Assembly (NCBI GenBank): GCA_021018815.1
Contig: JAITYX010000030.1
Coordinates: 883,001 to 947,000, forward strand
Reading direction: 5' to 3'
From: Talinum fruticosum
Lineage: Eukaryota > Streptophyta > Magnoliopsida > Caryophyllales > Talinaceae
DNA: 64,000 bases
In this document: positions 24,682 to 38,159 of the stretch, piece by piece
Position numbering within the stretch: the first letter of the stretch is position 1
Layout of the letters: every line of letters begins with the position of its first letter
Notes under the pieces: model-generated
What the model was told of the DNA's origin: nothing
The model's input: only the letters and a program-made list of their open reading frames with translations
Databases searched by the model: none
Translations under genes and position numbers: made by a program

Positions 24682-27048
24682 ATGTCGTCGGCGGGGAACG
24701 CGGAGGGGGCACGGTGGAGGAGGCGACGGCGAAGGCGGTGCACAAGAGGTACGAGGGCCTTGTGATGGTGAGAAACAAGGCGATTAAGGGGAAGGGGCGT
24801 GGTACTGGGCTCACCTTGAGCCCCTGCTCGTCCACAACGCCGACACCGGGCTTCCCAAGGCCGTCAAGCTCAAGTGCTGTTTATGCGAGACCCTGTTCAG
24901 CGCTTCCAATCCTTCTCGCACCGCCTCTGAGCATCTCAAGAGGGGGACTTGCCCCAATTTCAGCTCCAGTACTCCTCGCCCTCTCTCCTCTCTCTCTCCC
25001 CGCCTAACTGCAACAACAACAACAACAGCAACAACAACAACGCCCTTGTTCAACCTCCGCCGCCGCCCCCTCCACCGGTAGATTCTCATCCTCTGTCCGC
25101 TCCTACTCCTACTAGTGCTTCTACTCCTCCCCCGCCGTCGTACAACCACCGCAAGAGAAGCTCCTCCGCCTCCTCCGCCCCTGTCCCCACCTCCTATGTT
25201 TCTCCTATCAGTGTCATAGACCCATCTCGGTTCCCCTCCTCAGAGATGGGGGTGTTTGGCGGGGCGTTGGTGGTTCACCAGCAGCAGCCGCTGGCATTGC
25301 CCGGCGGCGGTGGCGGGAGGGATGATTTGTCGGACGCTCGGGGTATGTTTGAGGACAGTATAAAGAGGCTCAAGAGCCCGAAAGCATCACCTGGGCCTGC
25401 CCTGAGCAAGTCCCAAATTGATTGTGCCCTTGAATATTTGGGGGATTGGGTCTATGAGTCCTGTGGGTCTGTGTCCTTTTCAAGCCTTGAGCACCCTAAA
25501 TTCAAGGCTTTCCTTCATCAAGTGGGGATGCCTGAGGTTTCCAAGAGGGAGTTTTCAGGGTCTAGGTTGGATGCTAGGTATGAGGATGTGAGGAATGAGT
25601 CTGAGATTAGGATTAGAGATGCTCAGTTCTTCCAAATTGGCACTGATGGGTGGAAGCCAAGAGGTTATTATGATGAGAATTTGGTGAATTTGACTCTGAA
25701 TTTGCCTAATGGGACTAGTGTTTATAGGAGGGCTGTGTTCACTGGTGGACAAGTCCCTTCTAAGTATGCAGAGGAGGTCTTGTGGGAGACCATTACAGAC
25801 ATTTGTGGCAATGCTGTGAGTCAGTGTGTAGGAATTGTTGCCGATAAGTTCAAGAACACAGCTTTGAGTAATTTGGAGGCTCAGAATCATTGGATGGTCA
25901 ATCTTTCTTGCCAGATTCAGGCCTTCAATAGTTTGATCAAGGACTTCTATAGGGAGCTCCCCTTGTTTAAAAATGTTGCAGAGAATTGCCTTAAGCTTGC
26001 AAACTTCATCAACAACAAGACCCCTGTGAGGAAGAGCTTCCATAAGTACCAGTTGAGGGAGTACGGTCACGCTGCACTTCTTCGAGTGCCCATGAAAGAG
26101 CATGAAATTTTGAGTTTTGAGCCGGTCTATGCCATGGTAGAAGACATAATGAGCTCAGCCAGAGTGCTTCAGCTGGTACTTTTGGATGAATCATACAAGG
26201 TGGTATCAATGGAGGACCCCATTGCCATAGAATTTGGGGAGATGATTCGTGATGTTGGGTTTTGGAATGATTTGGAAGCTGTACGTTCACTGGTGAGATT
26301 GGTGAAGGAAATGGCTCGTGAATTCGAGACAGAAAGGCCTCTAGTTGGGCAATGCATACCGTTATGGGAAGAGCTTAGGACAAAGGTGAAAGATTGGTGT
26401 GCAAAATTCCACATTTCTGAAGCACTCGTCGATAAGGTGCTCGAAAGACGGTTTAGGAAAAACTACCATCCTTCTTGGGCCGCGGCTTTCATCCTTGACC
26501 CGCTTTATTTGATCAGAGACAGTAGTGGGAAATACCTTCCTCCATTCAAGTTATTGACTCAAGAACAGGAGAAGGATGTTGACAAGTTAATCACTAGATT
26601 AGTGTCCAGAGAAGAAGCTCATGTTGTGTTGATGGAATTGATGAAATGGAGAACAGAAGGGCTTGATCCAGTGTATGCACAAGCTGTACAGTTGAAGCAG
26701 AGAGACCCCTCCACAGGAAAGATGAAAATTGCCAATCCTCATGGCAGCAGGCTTGTTTGGGAAACCTATCTCCCCGAGTTCAAGTCGCTAGGAAAGGTGG
26801 CAGTTAGGCTTATCTTTCTCCACGCCACTGCTCGTGGGTTCAAATGTAGCTCGGGTTTCTTGAAATGGGTTCAAGCTCATGGGCGCTCTAGGTCCGGTAT
26901 GGATAGGGCACAGAAGATGATCTTCATTGCTGCCCATTCCAAGCTTGAGAGGCGCGATTTTACTAGTGAAGAAGAAAAGGATGCAGAGCTATTTGCATCT
27001 CCCCATGGTGAGGATGATGTCCTAAATGAGGTTTTTGTTGATCCATGA
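24682..27048 (+). CDS. BED zinc-finger, hAT-transposase-derived nuclear protein (At1g12380-like), frame broken by three single-base gaps
   Basis: One exon, about 789 codons once three missing bases are allowed. A BED finger lies at about residues 66-91 (C66-x2-C69, H85-x5-C91), then a low-complexity N/P/S linker, then a DUF659/RNase H-like hAT core with D about 323 (in TDGW) and D about 389 (in VADKF). Family knowledge: At1g12380 and At1g62870 are domesticated hAT-like proteins of similar length, presumed nuclear DNA-binding proteins with unknown targets. The ATG at 24682 gives MSSAGNAEG. The frame then shifts at the G run 24705-24709 (to VEEATAKAVHKRYEG), at G run 24794-24797 (to AWYWAHLEPLLVHN) and at C run 24998-25001 (to PPNCNNNN). 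Each shift equals one missing base. The remaining 682 or so codons are open to TGA 27046-27048. An ORF caller would report only the 699-aa part from 24949 and lose the BED finger. Consensus error is favoured over pseudogene. Confidence 0.82.
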
Positions 27049-29976
27049 TATGTCCTCAATGTAGCCTTTTTTTTCCTTTTTTAAATTTTTTTGGGATTAT
27101 ATATGATAGAATTTATTGAGTTCTTTTAGGCACTTGCTCTCCTCCTTCCACCTTGTATTTTTGTCTCACAGTATGAAGATATTTAGGGTCAAGCAATGTG
27201 GTGAAAGGAGCTTAAAAAATTACTAGGGTTTTGAAATTTGTATTTATTATTACATTATTTCCTGATGTGTTAGATGAGATGAGATGAGATGCCTGAATTG
27301 AGTAATGACTTTGGAGCTGATACCATTTTCCTTTGGTCAAAATTTGTTTAAGGGCAACAAGAATCATGTAACTTTTGGCTCCTTTGGGTTGGGTAATGAT
27401 ATGTTTGAAAGGGGAACATTTTTTGTTTCTCCTTTGCAGTGTTCAAACTCTCTTCTTCGCATATCCGATCTTCCTTCAAAATTTCGATTTACCTGCTTTC
27501 AGTTATTTACAATTCAGTTATCGTGATAAAGCTCGTCTATATCTAACTCTCCTACAACATATTAATTCGTTCTTGATCGATATATCTCCGTACATCGCTC
27601 TACGTTTGTTTTAATCTTATTTTTAAACTTTAATGGCGTAAAGCGACCTAAAATAGAACATTCATGAAAACAAGGGAAGAGTGTAAAATCACTTAATAAT
27701 AATAATAAATTACAAAAAGATTTTTTTTTTGGGAATGACGTCAAAATTCAGTTTGTCGATCTCCGGCCATAATCATTTTCACATTGTCCTCATCATTATG
27801 CAAAAGTAGTAGCAGTCATTGGTTTTTAGAGCTTTGAAATCTCTTTCGGTCTTTCTTGATGGCCTTGGAGTTGGAGTTGGAGTTGGAGTTGGGACATCAT
27901 AACTATTATTGCCCAACCAGCCATTTTATATGTAGTAGTCGTTAACAAAACATATCTACACTAACAAATTTATCAATTTCATTAAAATCATGCTACGTTA
28001 TTTTTTTTAATCGTATTTTAATATTTTATTTATATTATCGACATAAATCACTTTAACTAATCTGAGATTTTATTTGACGAAACAAGTGGCAAACCGCTTA
28101 ATCAAATAATATTATTAGGTAACTAACAAATACGATAACTATTGATTTTATTAACATCAGTGCAATGAAAGAAAGGAGAAATCGAACCCAACACCCAATA
28201 CGGTACTTATTAGAGTCTCTTTTGACAATAATTCAGACTTAAAAGAGAGGGAAAAGGGAGGGGGGCACCTAACAGGTGCAGATGCAAGGACAAGGAAAGA
28301 AGACAGTGAAAAGGTGAAGAATCAAAAACAATGGGGCATTGGCTTTGGCTTTGGCTTTGGGCTTTCTTTTTCGGTTGAGTAGAAAAGTAGAGAGGGGGTT
28401 GAATAATTATTGATATTATTAGCATGAGTAAATAGTAATCGAACCAAAACTTTATTTTTTTTTCTGTTTAAAAAGAAAGGGAAGAAGAAGAAGAAGAAGA
28501 AGGAGGAAAACAGAGAGAGAAAGAGGATCTAATTACTCGATTTAGTGGACTGGAGTGACACAAATTTCCTGTCGGCAGGGGGTTCAGTAAGCTGACTGCT
28601 TACCTACTAAAGTTTTTTTTCCCCTTCTTTTCCATGTCTCTTTTCCTCCCCTTGTGTGTTTATTCATCAATTACATCAACATTTTTTTGGGTTTAAAGAG
28701 AAAGAGGTCATATAGTCATCATTAGTACAAGGACTATACACTCTTATCGATCCTGAGTTCGAGTCAAACCGAGCGTAAGTCGAGTCGGGTCCGTCATGAA
28801 GTGTATTGATCATAACCTCGATGAATTTAACATAACTTGACTATTTATTTATTTTTTTTTGGCATGGCTGAGATGGGGTGAAGTTATTGGAGTGAAGTGA
28901 TTCGGTCAAGAGGGGTGAATAAATATGGACCATCATTCTAAAGTGAGCTATGTATGCATGGCTAGAGTCACCTGTGTCTGAGATATATAAACTGACATGG
29001 ACCACCTCAATGCCACCACTACTTCCAACTTGTTTGCTTCATTCTCTTCAAACTTTTCTTGTCTTGTTTATTCATCCTTGTTGGTCCTTCTCTTACCCAA
29101 CTGTCACCAAAATAAAAGGAAGAAAAATACTTCAAAACTCATTCAAAACAATACAAAAACTTTCAGTATGAATCCTTCTTTTACGAGGTGTGAGGAGATC
29201 CTTACTTCTAACGATAGAGAGGTCGATTCTAAAAGACTCAATAAAACCCTCATTCAAATACATAACTTAAAATCTACATCATAAATACTAGATCATGTGA
29301 TACCATCATCGGTCATTGATATTATAACATCCTTTATACTTCGTCTAACCAATAAAAAAATCTATAACTTATATCTATTTTACAATCGGTCTCTAAATCG
29401 AAGAATTTTGAGAGCATATTCTTTTAAATTTGAAAGATGACACACCCACTTTCCTTTACATTATAAGGAAGTGAAGGTTAGTCATTAAAGGGGTCTCCAA
29501 CAGTTAAGCAACCTTCATTTTTTGGCCTTTAAATAAGAGAATTTCATGAATCATGCCCCAACTCCCCCCAAAAAAAGTGCTCCATTTTTAAGAATTTTTT
29601 TAAAATTTAAAAATTACACTAAGCATTATAAATTAGGTAAATACAAGGCACAATCCTTAAAATGGTCAGAATTAGGAATGTGGTTCATTGGAAGCCCTTT
29701 ACATTTTAGATTTTTAATATATTGTTACTGTATGTATAATAATATGATATACATATATGGTAGTTAATGGACCACCTATACTATATATAATAATATATTA
29801 TTAGTGTATTATTATTCAATTAAGGGGTTAAATAAATATAATTAGTGCATTGACTTAGAAGTATGGGGCAACATTATACTGTAATTGTCCCTCTAAAAGA
29901 GTATCTGCTTTTTATGTGATTCACTGTTCTCTCACATGTATTACTATCATGTCTTTTTCTGAGGGGCTGCGAGAGA

Positions 29977-29997
29977 ATATATATATATATATATATT
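29977..29997. repeat. (AT)n microsatellite
   Basis: About ten AT units. Confidence 0.9.
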
Positions 29998-31024
29998 AGG
30001 CTTCCTTTTATTTTTTTGTTAAAAAAGGCTCTGTAGGCCAATTAAAATAAATTAACAAAGCAAGTATCCTATCAAACCTATTTGTAGGGGTGCAACTTTT
30101 ATATCTCAATATCAAATTTTGGGATACAAAAATTCTTCCTTATTTGCAAAAAAATAAAATCAATTATTTTTCAAAATCAGGTTTTTATTAAAGTATGATA
30201 TGATATTTATAACGTTACATAAAACAACGTCGCATAAATTATATACTTGTATTTATTGGACATTTGGTTAAGTTTATAATCACTTATGGCAAACTAAGGA
30301 AGACTAAAGTGTATATGCCGGCCCTATATATCTAAGTAAGTGGTATGAATTTATTATAAAGAATTAAAGATTACTAAAACCTCTTTTATCGAATCTTTAT
30401 ATTAATTTTTTCTCTTTATTAATATGGGATGGATGCCGATGACCTTCTTTGAATAAAAAGGAGAGTACTGTATAACAAGTTGATAAGAAGAAAGATGAGT
30501 ATATAGGGAACGATAAAAACCGAAACCCTAAAAAGTAAAAAAGAAAAAAGAAAAATGAGGTGACTAAGCTTCATAATGACAGGACTAAAGGAGATTGGTT
30601 TAAGCAGAATTTGATCAGGACATTTCAGGCCCAAAATTATCAGTGTGAAATTTAACAGTAAGTAATGTCATGATTATTTTGTTTGCCCCAAAAATTTTTG
30701 CTTCCTAAGGCCATGTCCCTTTCTGAAATACACTTGAAAAAGATAACCCCACAATTTCTCATTGAGTGCTCTTTACAGGCCATGTTGGTATTTTCATTGT
30801 AAATTTTATTTTTATAAATGCCCTCATTTTATATATATATATACCAACTCAGATTCAACAATTAACGGTTGGAATTACTTCTAATTATAAGTATAATTAG
30901 ATTGGTGAGATAGAAAAATCTTATTGTGAGATGATGTTTGACGAGAATTTATGATATTGTGTAATCTTTTTGATATTATTAGCTTTTTTTTTAGGGTCTA
31001 TTTGACTTTACATGAAAAGCAAAA

Positions 31025-31206
31025 TATATTTATGTTTATGTTTGTTTATGTGCGTTTTGTTTTTTTAATATTCGTTTATGTTTTTTTTATGTTCGTTCTT
31101 TTTTATTTTAACAACTCATTTACGTTCGTTTATGTTCATTTCTATTCGTTTATATTCGTTTCGTTCTTTTATGTTTATTTATGTTTATATTTATATTTAT
31201 GTGTAT
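31025..31206. repeat. Degenerate TTTATGTTCGTTTATGTTTG repeat tract
   Basis: Irregular repeats of TTTATGTTCG/TTTATATTCG follow an AGGGTCTATTTGA start near 30994. A similar arrangement (GGGCCTATTTGA followed by TTTCTGTTTATTTTT-type repeats) lies at 54625-54775. These may be two copies of one MITE-like family. Confidence 0.4.
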
Positions 31207-31601
31207 TTTATATGTAAGTTCGAAAAGAAGTCTAAAATGGTGAATATTATATAATAAAAGATATATTTTTTAAAAAATTTAATTAGATTTAATATTTATA
31301 TGGTCCAAATTCCCAAAAAAGTGAGCACGAAGAACAAAAAAATTAATTAGTGAAATTTGATGGATTGATTTGGGGGAATTGAGGAAGAATCAATCGATTG
31401 CATTGTGGATTTTAGCAATGATTCAATCATATGCAAAATTTCGATCCTCTTCTCGTATATTCGCTGCCTACTCATCAATCAAATGATCTTACCCAACATT
31501 TATTCCTCCAATCAGACCGTCATCTGCACACACCGTCTGTGGCCGCGATCACACTCAAACCCCCACCCCTCTCTCTCTCTCTCTTTCTGTCTCTCTCTGC
31601 C

Positions 31602-31715
31602 CACGTGGACAAATTCCTAAACCAATAAAAATCGTCCAAAAACACGTGGGAATATTATTATTTTTTTAAAGATGGAATGGTCACGGCTCACGTGCTCCCT
31701 CAGGGTTCGCACGTG
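31602..31715. promoter_or_regulatory. Cluster of four perfect G-boxes (CACGTG)
   Basis: CACGTG occurs at 31602-31607, 31643-31648, 31689-31694 and 31710-31715, just after a (CT)n tract (31570-31598). This resembles a bHLH/bZIP-bound plant promoter, but no gene is recognised beside it. Confidence 0.5.
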
Positions 31716-33874
31716 CCAGAGGGCCACACAAGACGCCTCTCATATCATGTACTTGGCAGTGGGAGTTGTTATGCTGTCTTCTCCTTTTTATGGTGTTGGT
31801 TTCTCTGTATTTATAAATTTTATTTTATTTTTCAAAAAGAATATTTAAATTTGTATGAATAATAATTATAAATATTTGTTAATTAATTAGGTTTTATTTT
31901 AGTTGGAACTTGATTTTCACATCAACAGGACTAGACATCATTGCTACCACCTTGTCCACTTATTTTTTCATCTACTCCCTCTATAATTAGCGATTATTAT
32001 CTTCCCCGTAATTTTAATCACCTTTTTTCCCTCTTGCCTCTTTCTTAATCATTTTCCTTTTGTCCATAATTGCAAATACCGCTGATAATTCAACTGTTAT
32101 TGTGGGCGCTTGTCTCTAAGAATCATTAAAGTTCAATTTGCAATCTTTCTTTCTTTCAATGTCGTTTCCTATATATACGTACAATCGCACACTAACCTGA
32201 TATTTAAGATTTTAACAAAGATAATTTCCTATTTTTTATAAATTTGTTGGAGAAAAGGACAAAAATGAGAACATAATAATTATATATACCACAATCTGTA
32301 GAAATTATAAAAAATAAATTTAATGATGGTCTAGAATACGGTAGTAATGTGGTAGAATTAGGTCCATATATATATGATGTAGGGCCAAAGTAATTGAAAA
32401 TAAAAATAATAATAATGATAGCAAAAAAGAGTATAAAGGTTGAAAATGAGGAGTTTGCTTTTTGCCGGATTTGTAGGGTAAGCTACTAATTACGCTACCC
32501 ATCAATTACTAATTGTATGATTTTGGTAGGACGGAATCTCTCACAATAATGTCATTTTTCTAATTAATTCCTCAACTTAAACATGATTCCCTTATTTTAA
32601 TTACTTTTTCAACCACTTTAATCACATTATATTCGAATCTCTAAGCTACTCTACCAATTAATCGCCTCTAATTACATTTATAAAATTATGGTTTGATCAG
32701 AATTCACAACACAAGTGACCTTCACTTAATCACTCGGATTCAAATACCTTGGGGTTAAGAACGAAGCTTTGGCTTCGGATCCCCTCCCCTGACCTGTCAC
32801 AACCAAATTAGGTGCCTTGAATAAGAGTCCGGTGGTCGGCTTACCAAACAAAAAAGTAAAGCTTGAAAGATTTATGCCTTGAGACTTTTTACTGTCTAAT
32901 CTAAAACAACTCAGTAAATAAAATATGTGCAATTATTGAACACTTATTTTAATGTATCTGAAACCCAAAAATAATTAAAAAAGGGGAGCAAATTTCTTAA
33001 GAAAAGCATGCATAAAATATAAAGGTAGATGAATTTGCATTTTAAAGACTCGTAATTAATTTGAAAAGATGAGTAGTATCATATTCTATTTTAAAGACTA
33101 GTAATTTTACAGCATCCCTCCTGAAAAACGTGGGGGATTATAAGGAATTTAAGGGAAGCAACCTTTACCTCTCCCACTTTGGAAGACTCACATGCATCAA
33201 ATATATTCACTCCATTGTCCTTCACCTCTCTAATATCATGCATTATCATCTTTTTTTTTTTTTTTTTTTAATGTCCTATCTCATCTTCTTTATTTTACTT
33301 TTTAATGAATATTATGGTCCACATAATGTAATGTTTGGTTGGATGTAATAAATCATGTAACGCAAAAGGTTTGTAATTGTATTCTCGTTCAGTTGTTTAG
33401 TTATATGAAAATACTGGAATAAACAACTATAAAATATGAAATCACGTATTACCTTACGTTGAATCGAATATTATATTAGTGTTTGACACTCGTGTAAATA
33501 TGTAATGTGTACATCAATACGGTTTTGTTCAGGTTGTTTGATATATTTTTTAATAGAATTTTGGAATTTAAATCTTGTAAATAGAAAAAAAAAAAAACTC
33601 TACAAAGAGAGCTTTATTCCTCATAAATCAACAATTTGTTGTGAGAAGTTAATAAAGGATCAAAGATCCAAAAAAGAAAAGGGAAACAAATGAGGTGTGC
33701 ATAGTTGGATATTCGTAGATATGATATTGGGCCAACGTTACTGACAGATCAGCCCAACATGTGATTGTTATATCAATAAGTGCAACAGAAATAATGGGCC
33801 GGGCTACCATCGATTGTTTCTATCAAAATGTTAGTAGTAATTAGAGACTAATAATATTTAATTTTTTTTTATAC

Positions 33875-34334
33875 GGTGTCTTTGGTGGGTGGGAAATTAT
33901 TTTTCTAAAAAATTAATTTTTTTGTTTGATGATGGAGTGCATGGAAAATTAGTTTCAAAAGAATATTATTTGCGTCCATAATACTTTTCATCAGAAGAGG
34001 AAAGAAATTGATTTTTCAAACACCATGTGATTTTAACGGTTCAAATCAAAACTTAAATATTTGACAGAATTTAATGTTAATATTAATTTGTTTATTGACA
34101 TTTATCACCACAAATATAACCACTAAAATAATTTAATTAATTAATTTTTTTTATCACAAACTCCTTCAATTGTCACGTTGAACGCAACATATATAACCAC
34201 TAAAACAATACGAAATATGAGTTGGATGTTATTTTGATTTCTACTGCACAATGGAAAAAATATGAGTCAAAAATGATTTTTGTTGGAGAAAACATTTTCC
34301 AAAGAAATGATTTTCCATCCAAATCAAACACACC
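33875..34334. mobile_element. TIR-bounded MITE-like element, 460 bp
   Basis: The left end GGTGTCTTTGGTGGGTGGGA and the reverse complement of the right end (GGTGTGTTTGATTTGGATGG) form imperfect inverted repeats that continue with shared GAAAATCATTT-like sequence. No ORF. The target-site duplication is not clear. Confidence 0.55.
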
Positions 34335-34861
34335 ATAAGAGCGTAATTATTTTCGAGCCGTAAATATTTAAGGTAATATTACTTCTAACAAATGTACTTC
34401 TGGTGAGTTTCTTCTATTCTCATTCTTACACGGGGTAGGGTAACTATTACCTCAACCAACACTTAAATATCAGCGCTCATTTGATTAAAATTGTGATTAA
34501 TTAACTGATTTAAAATATTAGATCAAATTCCAATTTTTAAATTATTGTATCATAAATTATGAGTTATTTCAATAGTTGAATTTAAAACAAGGTGTGAAAA
34601 TGTCAAAGCTTATATTATAATTATCAAAATACATATTTTAAAGAGTCATATAAACATATGCATAAAAAAAACTGCCCATAATGTGAAGTCTATATTATAA
34701 TTGTAGGAATAGTGACTCAAAGTCCCGAACGGAATAATTTTACGGTCGGTCCTGCTCGGAAGTCAACACCACCCCTACCGCTCAACCGGCGAAGGAATCC
34801 TCGCTAGCTTCTCTCTCTCCTCTCTCGCCGCCGTGAACTCCACTACCGAAGATAAGGCTCG

Positions 34862-34884
34862 GAGGGGGAGAGAGAGAGAGGAGG
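34862..34884 (+). repeat. GA-rich leader tract before the cornichon gene
   Basis: GGGGGAGAGAGAGAGAGGAG in the G+C-richer stretch 34735-34960, which is the likely core promoter and 5' leader of the cornichon gene. Confidence 0.6.
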
Positions 34885-34964
34885 GAGAGGATAGAGAAAA
34901 GTAGAGGCCCAGTGGAATCACTAATCAGAAGTGGTAGCCAGCCACATTTAATTAGAGGAAGAGG

Positions 34965-36990
34965 ATGGGCGACCTCTTCGCATGGCTCCTTTCCTTCTTT
35001 GTCATCATTGCTCTCCTTGTCATTCTCGTCTACCAGGTCTACTCTCTCACTCCCCCCCACCACGCCGCTCCATTCTAATTCAAAACCCTAGATTTCCACT
35101 TTTCCTACTTTCTTTCCCAGTTTCTCTCGGATTCCGTTTAATTCTGACTTAGATATGTATCAGTATATTGCATAGTTTTTCTCAGCTTCTGTCTGGTTTC
35201 CAGCTTACCCGAATTGTGCATTATAATTATGGATATTTCTCGATTTAGCCAAAAGCAACAACCTTTTCAAATAAAATTTCAATGGCAGGGTTCTGGACTA
35301 ATCAAATTTACCAGAATTGCTTCGAAGATTTTTCTGATATAAATTGTCTGTGTGTTCTCTGGAGTTTTTTTGGGCTGTGTGTGTGATTGTGAACCCTAAG
35401 AAATTGGGTATATGAGATATCTGTCCTTACTGTTTTGAACTTCTCTCGCAGCTGATGTGCTTGGCGGATCTAGAGTTTGATTACATCAATCCATACGACT
35501 CTGCATCTCGGATAAACAAAGTGATCATGCCCGAATTCTTTACGCAAGGAGGGCTTTTCCTGTTGTTTCTTGTGACGGGGCATTGGTTTATGGCACTCCT
35601 GTGTGTCCCCTACCTTTACTACAATGTGAAGATGTAAGCTTCCTGGCTGCTGTTTATATCCAAGGTGCTCCTGTCTCGTTTTTTATCTTGAAATGCTTAT
35701 CCATCATACTGTGATTCTTGTAAATTCCTGCTTATATCATTGCACGGTTACATAACATGCTGTTTTACATGTTGATTGTTACTTCGTAAGAAATGCCCGT
35801 TAAAGGTCTCTATTTTCAAAATTGCAAGTTTGGATCTTGTCGCAGAAAATGGATAGACTTCTTGCTTCACATTTGTCAAGTTATTGTTTATTCGATATCA
35901 TTCCCAATGCTGGTTCTCTTTGTTGAAAACCTAAGCTTAGTGAGTGTGTTGTATTGACAATATGATTAGCTTTCTTAGAGAAGTCTCTTAATGATAATAC
36001 CTTTAAGAGAGAGTTAATTTTATATTAAGTTAGCTATCTAGCCTTCTACGTTACTTGGACTTGCCCACAATTGTATGAGTAAGACAGTGGGCCTATGCTT
36101 GCGCTTCGGAAAAGTTTGCATGTTTGGGTCTTGGCTTTATTTTTTTCATGTACATGTTGAAGTGTCAACAAGGACTCAGATTCTTTTGACGTGAAGAAGG
36201 GTGTGGGTAATAGCAAGAGCTTAATGATTGATAGTCCAGTTTAGCTCGTCCTTTTCTTCTCCAACATCATAGCAGTACTACTATGTTGATGGTCTCTCTT
36301 ATTTGCATATTCATGACACCAAGAATTATGTTTGATCAAGCTTGAAAAAGCATCTATTATTTGGGGCTTTCATTGATTTCCTTCTTTTTTCAGTTGGACT
36401 TTATCAATGATCACATGATGATTGATGAGAAAGTGAAAGAAGATATAGCTGAGTAGTGGTCATATAGGTGATATATTTGTTGCCTCCTTTGAGTAAGAAG
36501 CTATTTTAGTTCAAGATACAATGTGAAGTTAAACAATCAATATCAGGTAGTAAAAGGCAAGTGGTGGGCTGTGGTGGGCTTGCCTCTTGATTAGCAATTG
36601 CAGTTGTCATCCCAGACTGCATAGGTACACCATGGCATTTTCATTCTCGTTCTTGGCATAATTGAGTAAGTGCATCCCTTTCCCATATACTTCTTGGATG
36701 TGATTTGGATTTGATCTTGTTATCTGCATGATAGGTACATGGACAATCAACACTTGGTAGATGTGACTGAGATCTTTAATTTACTGAATTGGGAAAAGAA
36801 GAAACGCCTTTTCAAGCTTGCGTATCTTATCTTCATTCTCTTCCTCTCCTTATTCTGGTATAGCCTTTTCTATACTCTAGTTTTAGGTACCGTTAGATAA
36901 CATCCTTTGTCTTGGAAATTTATCACTTAAATTTCTCTAATACATTTCAGGATGATTTGGACCGCATTGGAAGATGATGAACCCTACTGA
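34965..36990 (+). CDS. CNIH4: Cornichon homologue (ER cargo receptor), four exons
   Basis: Exons 34965-35036, 35452-35633, 36735-36857 and 36951-36990 have GT-AG junctions and join to 417 bases (138 aa), matching the family length. Cornichon/Erv14 proteins are three-helix ER membrane cargo receptors that load membrane proteins into COPII vesicles. Hydrophobic segments lie at about residues 5-23, 52-78 and 112-132. The family signatures LADLEFDYINPYDSASRIN, after helix 1, and QHLVDVTEIFNLLNWEKKKR, before helix 3, are intact. The C-terminus is short and acidic (EDDEPY). The start follows a GA-rich leader and gives MGDLFAW, as in plant homologues. The coding sequence has no break. The CNIH4 symbol rests on remembered similarity to At1g12390, and other CNIH paralogues cannot be excluded. 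Next on this strand after the BED/hAT gene, as in Arabidopsis. Confidence 0.9.
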
Positions 36991-37887
36991 GTACTGATCG
37001 AGCTTTTGACATTTGATTTGAGTTGCTTCTGTTGAAGGCGTGCAACACCAATACCTGCACCAACTTGACACTCATTTCATGACCTGGTTATACGGAAGCT
37101 TAAATCTGTGTGTGGTGTTTCTGCCCTTTGGCCAGCGTCTCATTGAGCATTTACTTTGCGATTGTTGTGCAATTTGAAATGTTAAAAGTCTTAGTAGGCA
37201 TATCCTCCCCTCCCTATGTTTCGATATAGAAGTTTGTTTCATGTTTATTGCTTATGTTTTGGGGGTTTCAAGAGTCTTGTCCCCAAATTTTGCTAGGTTC
37301 CTTGAGAATTCTTGTGAATGGCCACTTTGTACCTGCAAGCCTTTTTTATTAGTGATTGGTTGATGTTAGTATGTTACCAGTGCCACTCATATGGCTATGG
37401 GTTTGCTTGACATTTCGGGTTGATCACTTTTAGTGGAGGGATGATTTGTTCAGAGTGTCTAAATCCTTTTCTTATGAAGAGTTTTATCAATCTTTAAATT
37501 CATTGGCCTATTTATCACTCGCTCTGGCCCAAATCAGATGGTATTATTGCTGTTTTTTTTTCAGTGTTCACTGGATGAACAAATTGAAAGAAAATGAAAG
37601 CCATGAAACTATGGAAGCATAGCTTTATTACTTGCGTATATAACAAACAATGTATACAGGAAAGGAGAAGAGCCGCAGATTTTTACAAGGGGATTATTTG
37701 CAGACTTGAAGCAGAGAGATAAAAAAGGTATTCTCCCCAGCTTAACCATACATGAAGCTATTATCTGCAGCATTAAAATGAACTTGAGCGCAAATAATAG
37801 CAATTAGTTTTGTCAATTATAGACAGGGAGCAATAAAAAGGAATCTCCTAGTCTAATTGGAAAAACCCTAGAATTAAAAATTAAGCG

Positions 37888-38127
37888 TTAGCCTTGCATG
37901 TTATCACTAAACCATTCCTCCCTCCATCCATTGATGACCTTGGCAATGAATGCCTCAACCCTCATTTCCAACTCTGAATCATATTCTTCCTCTTCGTCAT
38001 CTTCCCACCACCCCATCTCAACATAACTTCCATTGTCGTCATCATCTTCATCATAGCCATCTAATCCATGATCATAATCATCTTCATCATCATCATCATA
38101 ACCATCTAATCCATGATCATAATCATC

Positions 38128-38159
<32 letters not shown>

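Larger units (their letters stand above)
27050..34700. other. AT-rich intergenic region without a supported gene
   Basis: Contains the 3' flank of the BED/hAT-derived gene, short simple repeats such as TTGGAG repeats (27870-27893), TTTGGC repeats (28339-28362) and GAA repeats (28484-28503), the G-box cluster at 31.6 kb and a TIR element at 33.9 kb. No frame encodes a recognisable protein. Confidence 0.6.

Noticed and set aside
28737..28800. tRNA-like word GATCCTGAGTTCGAGTC, possible tRNA or SINE
   Set aside because: No cloverleaf and no A-box at the right distance.
32740..32850. Possible second copy of the 2.1-kb patch (shared CCCCTCCCCTG and AATT-GGTGCC-like words)
   Set aside because: Shared words are short and in inconsistent order and orientation. 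Not enough to call a SINE or repeat pair.
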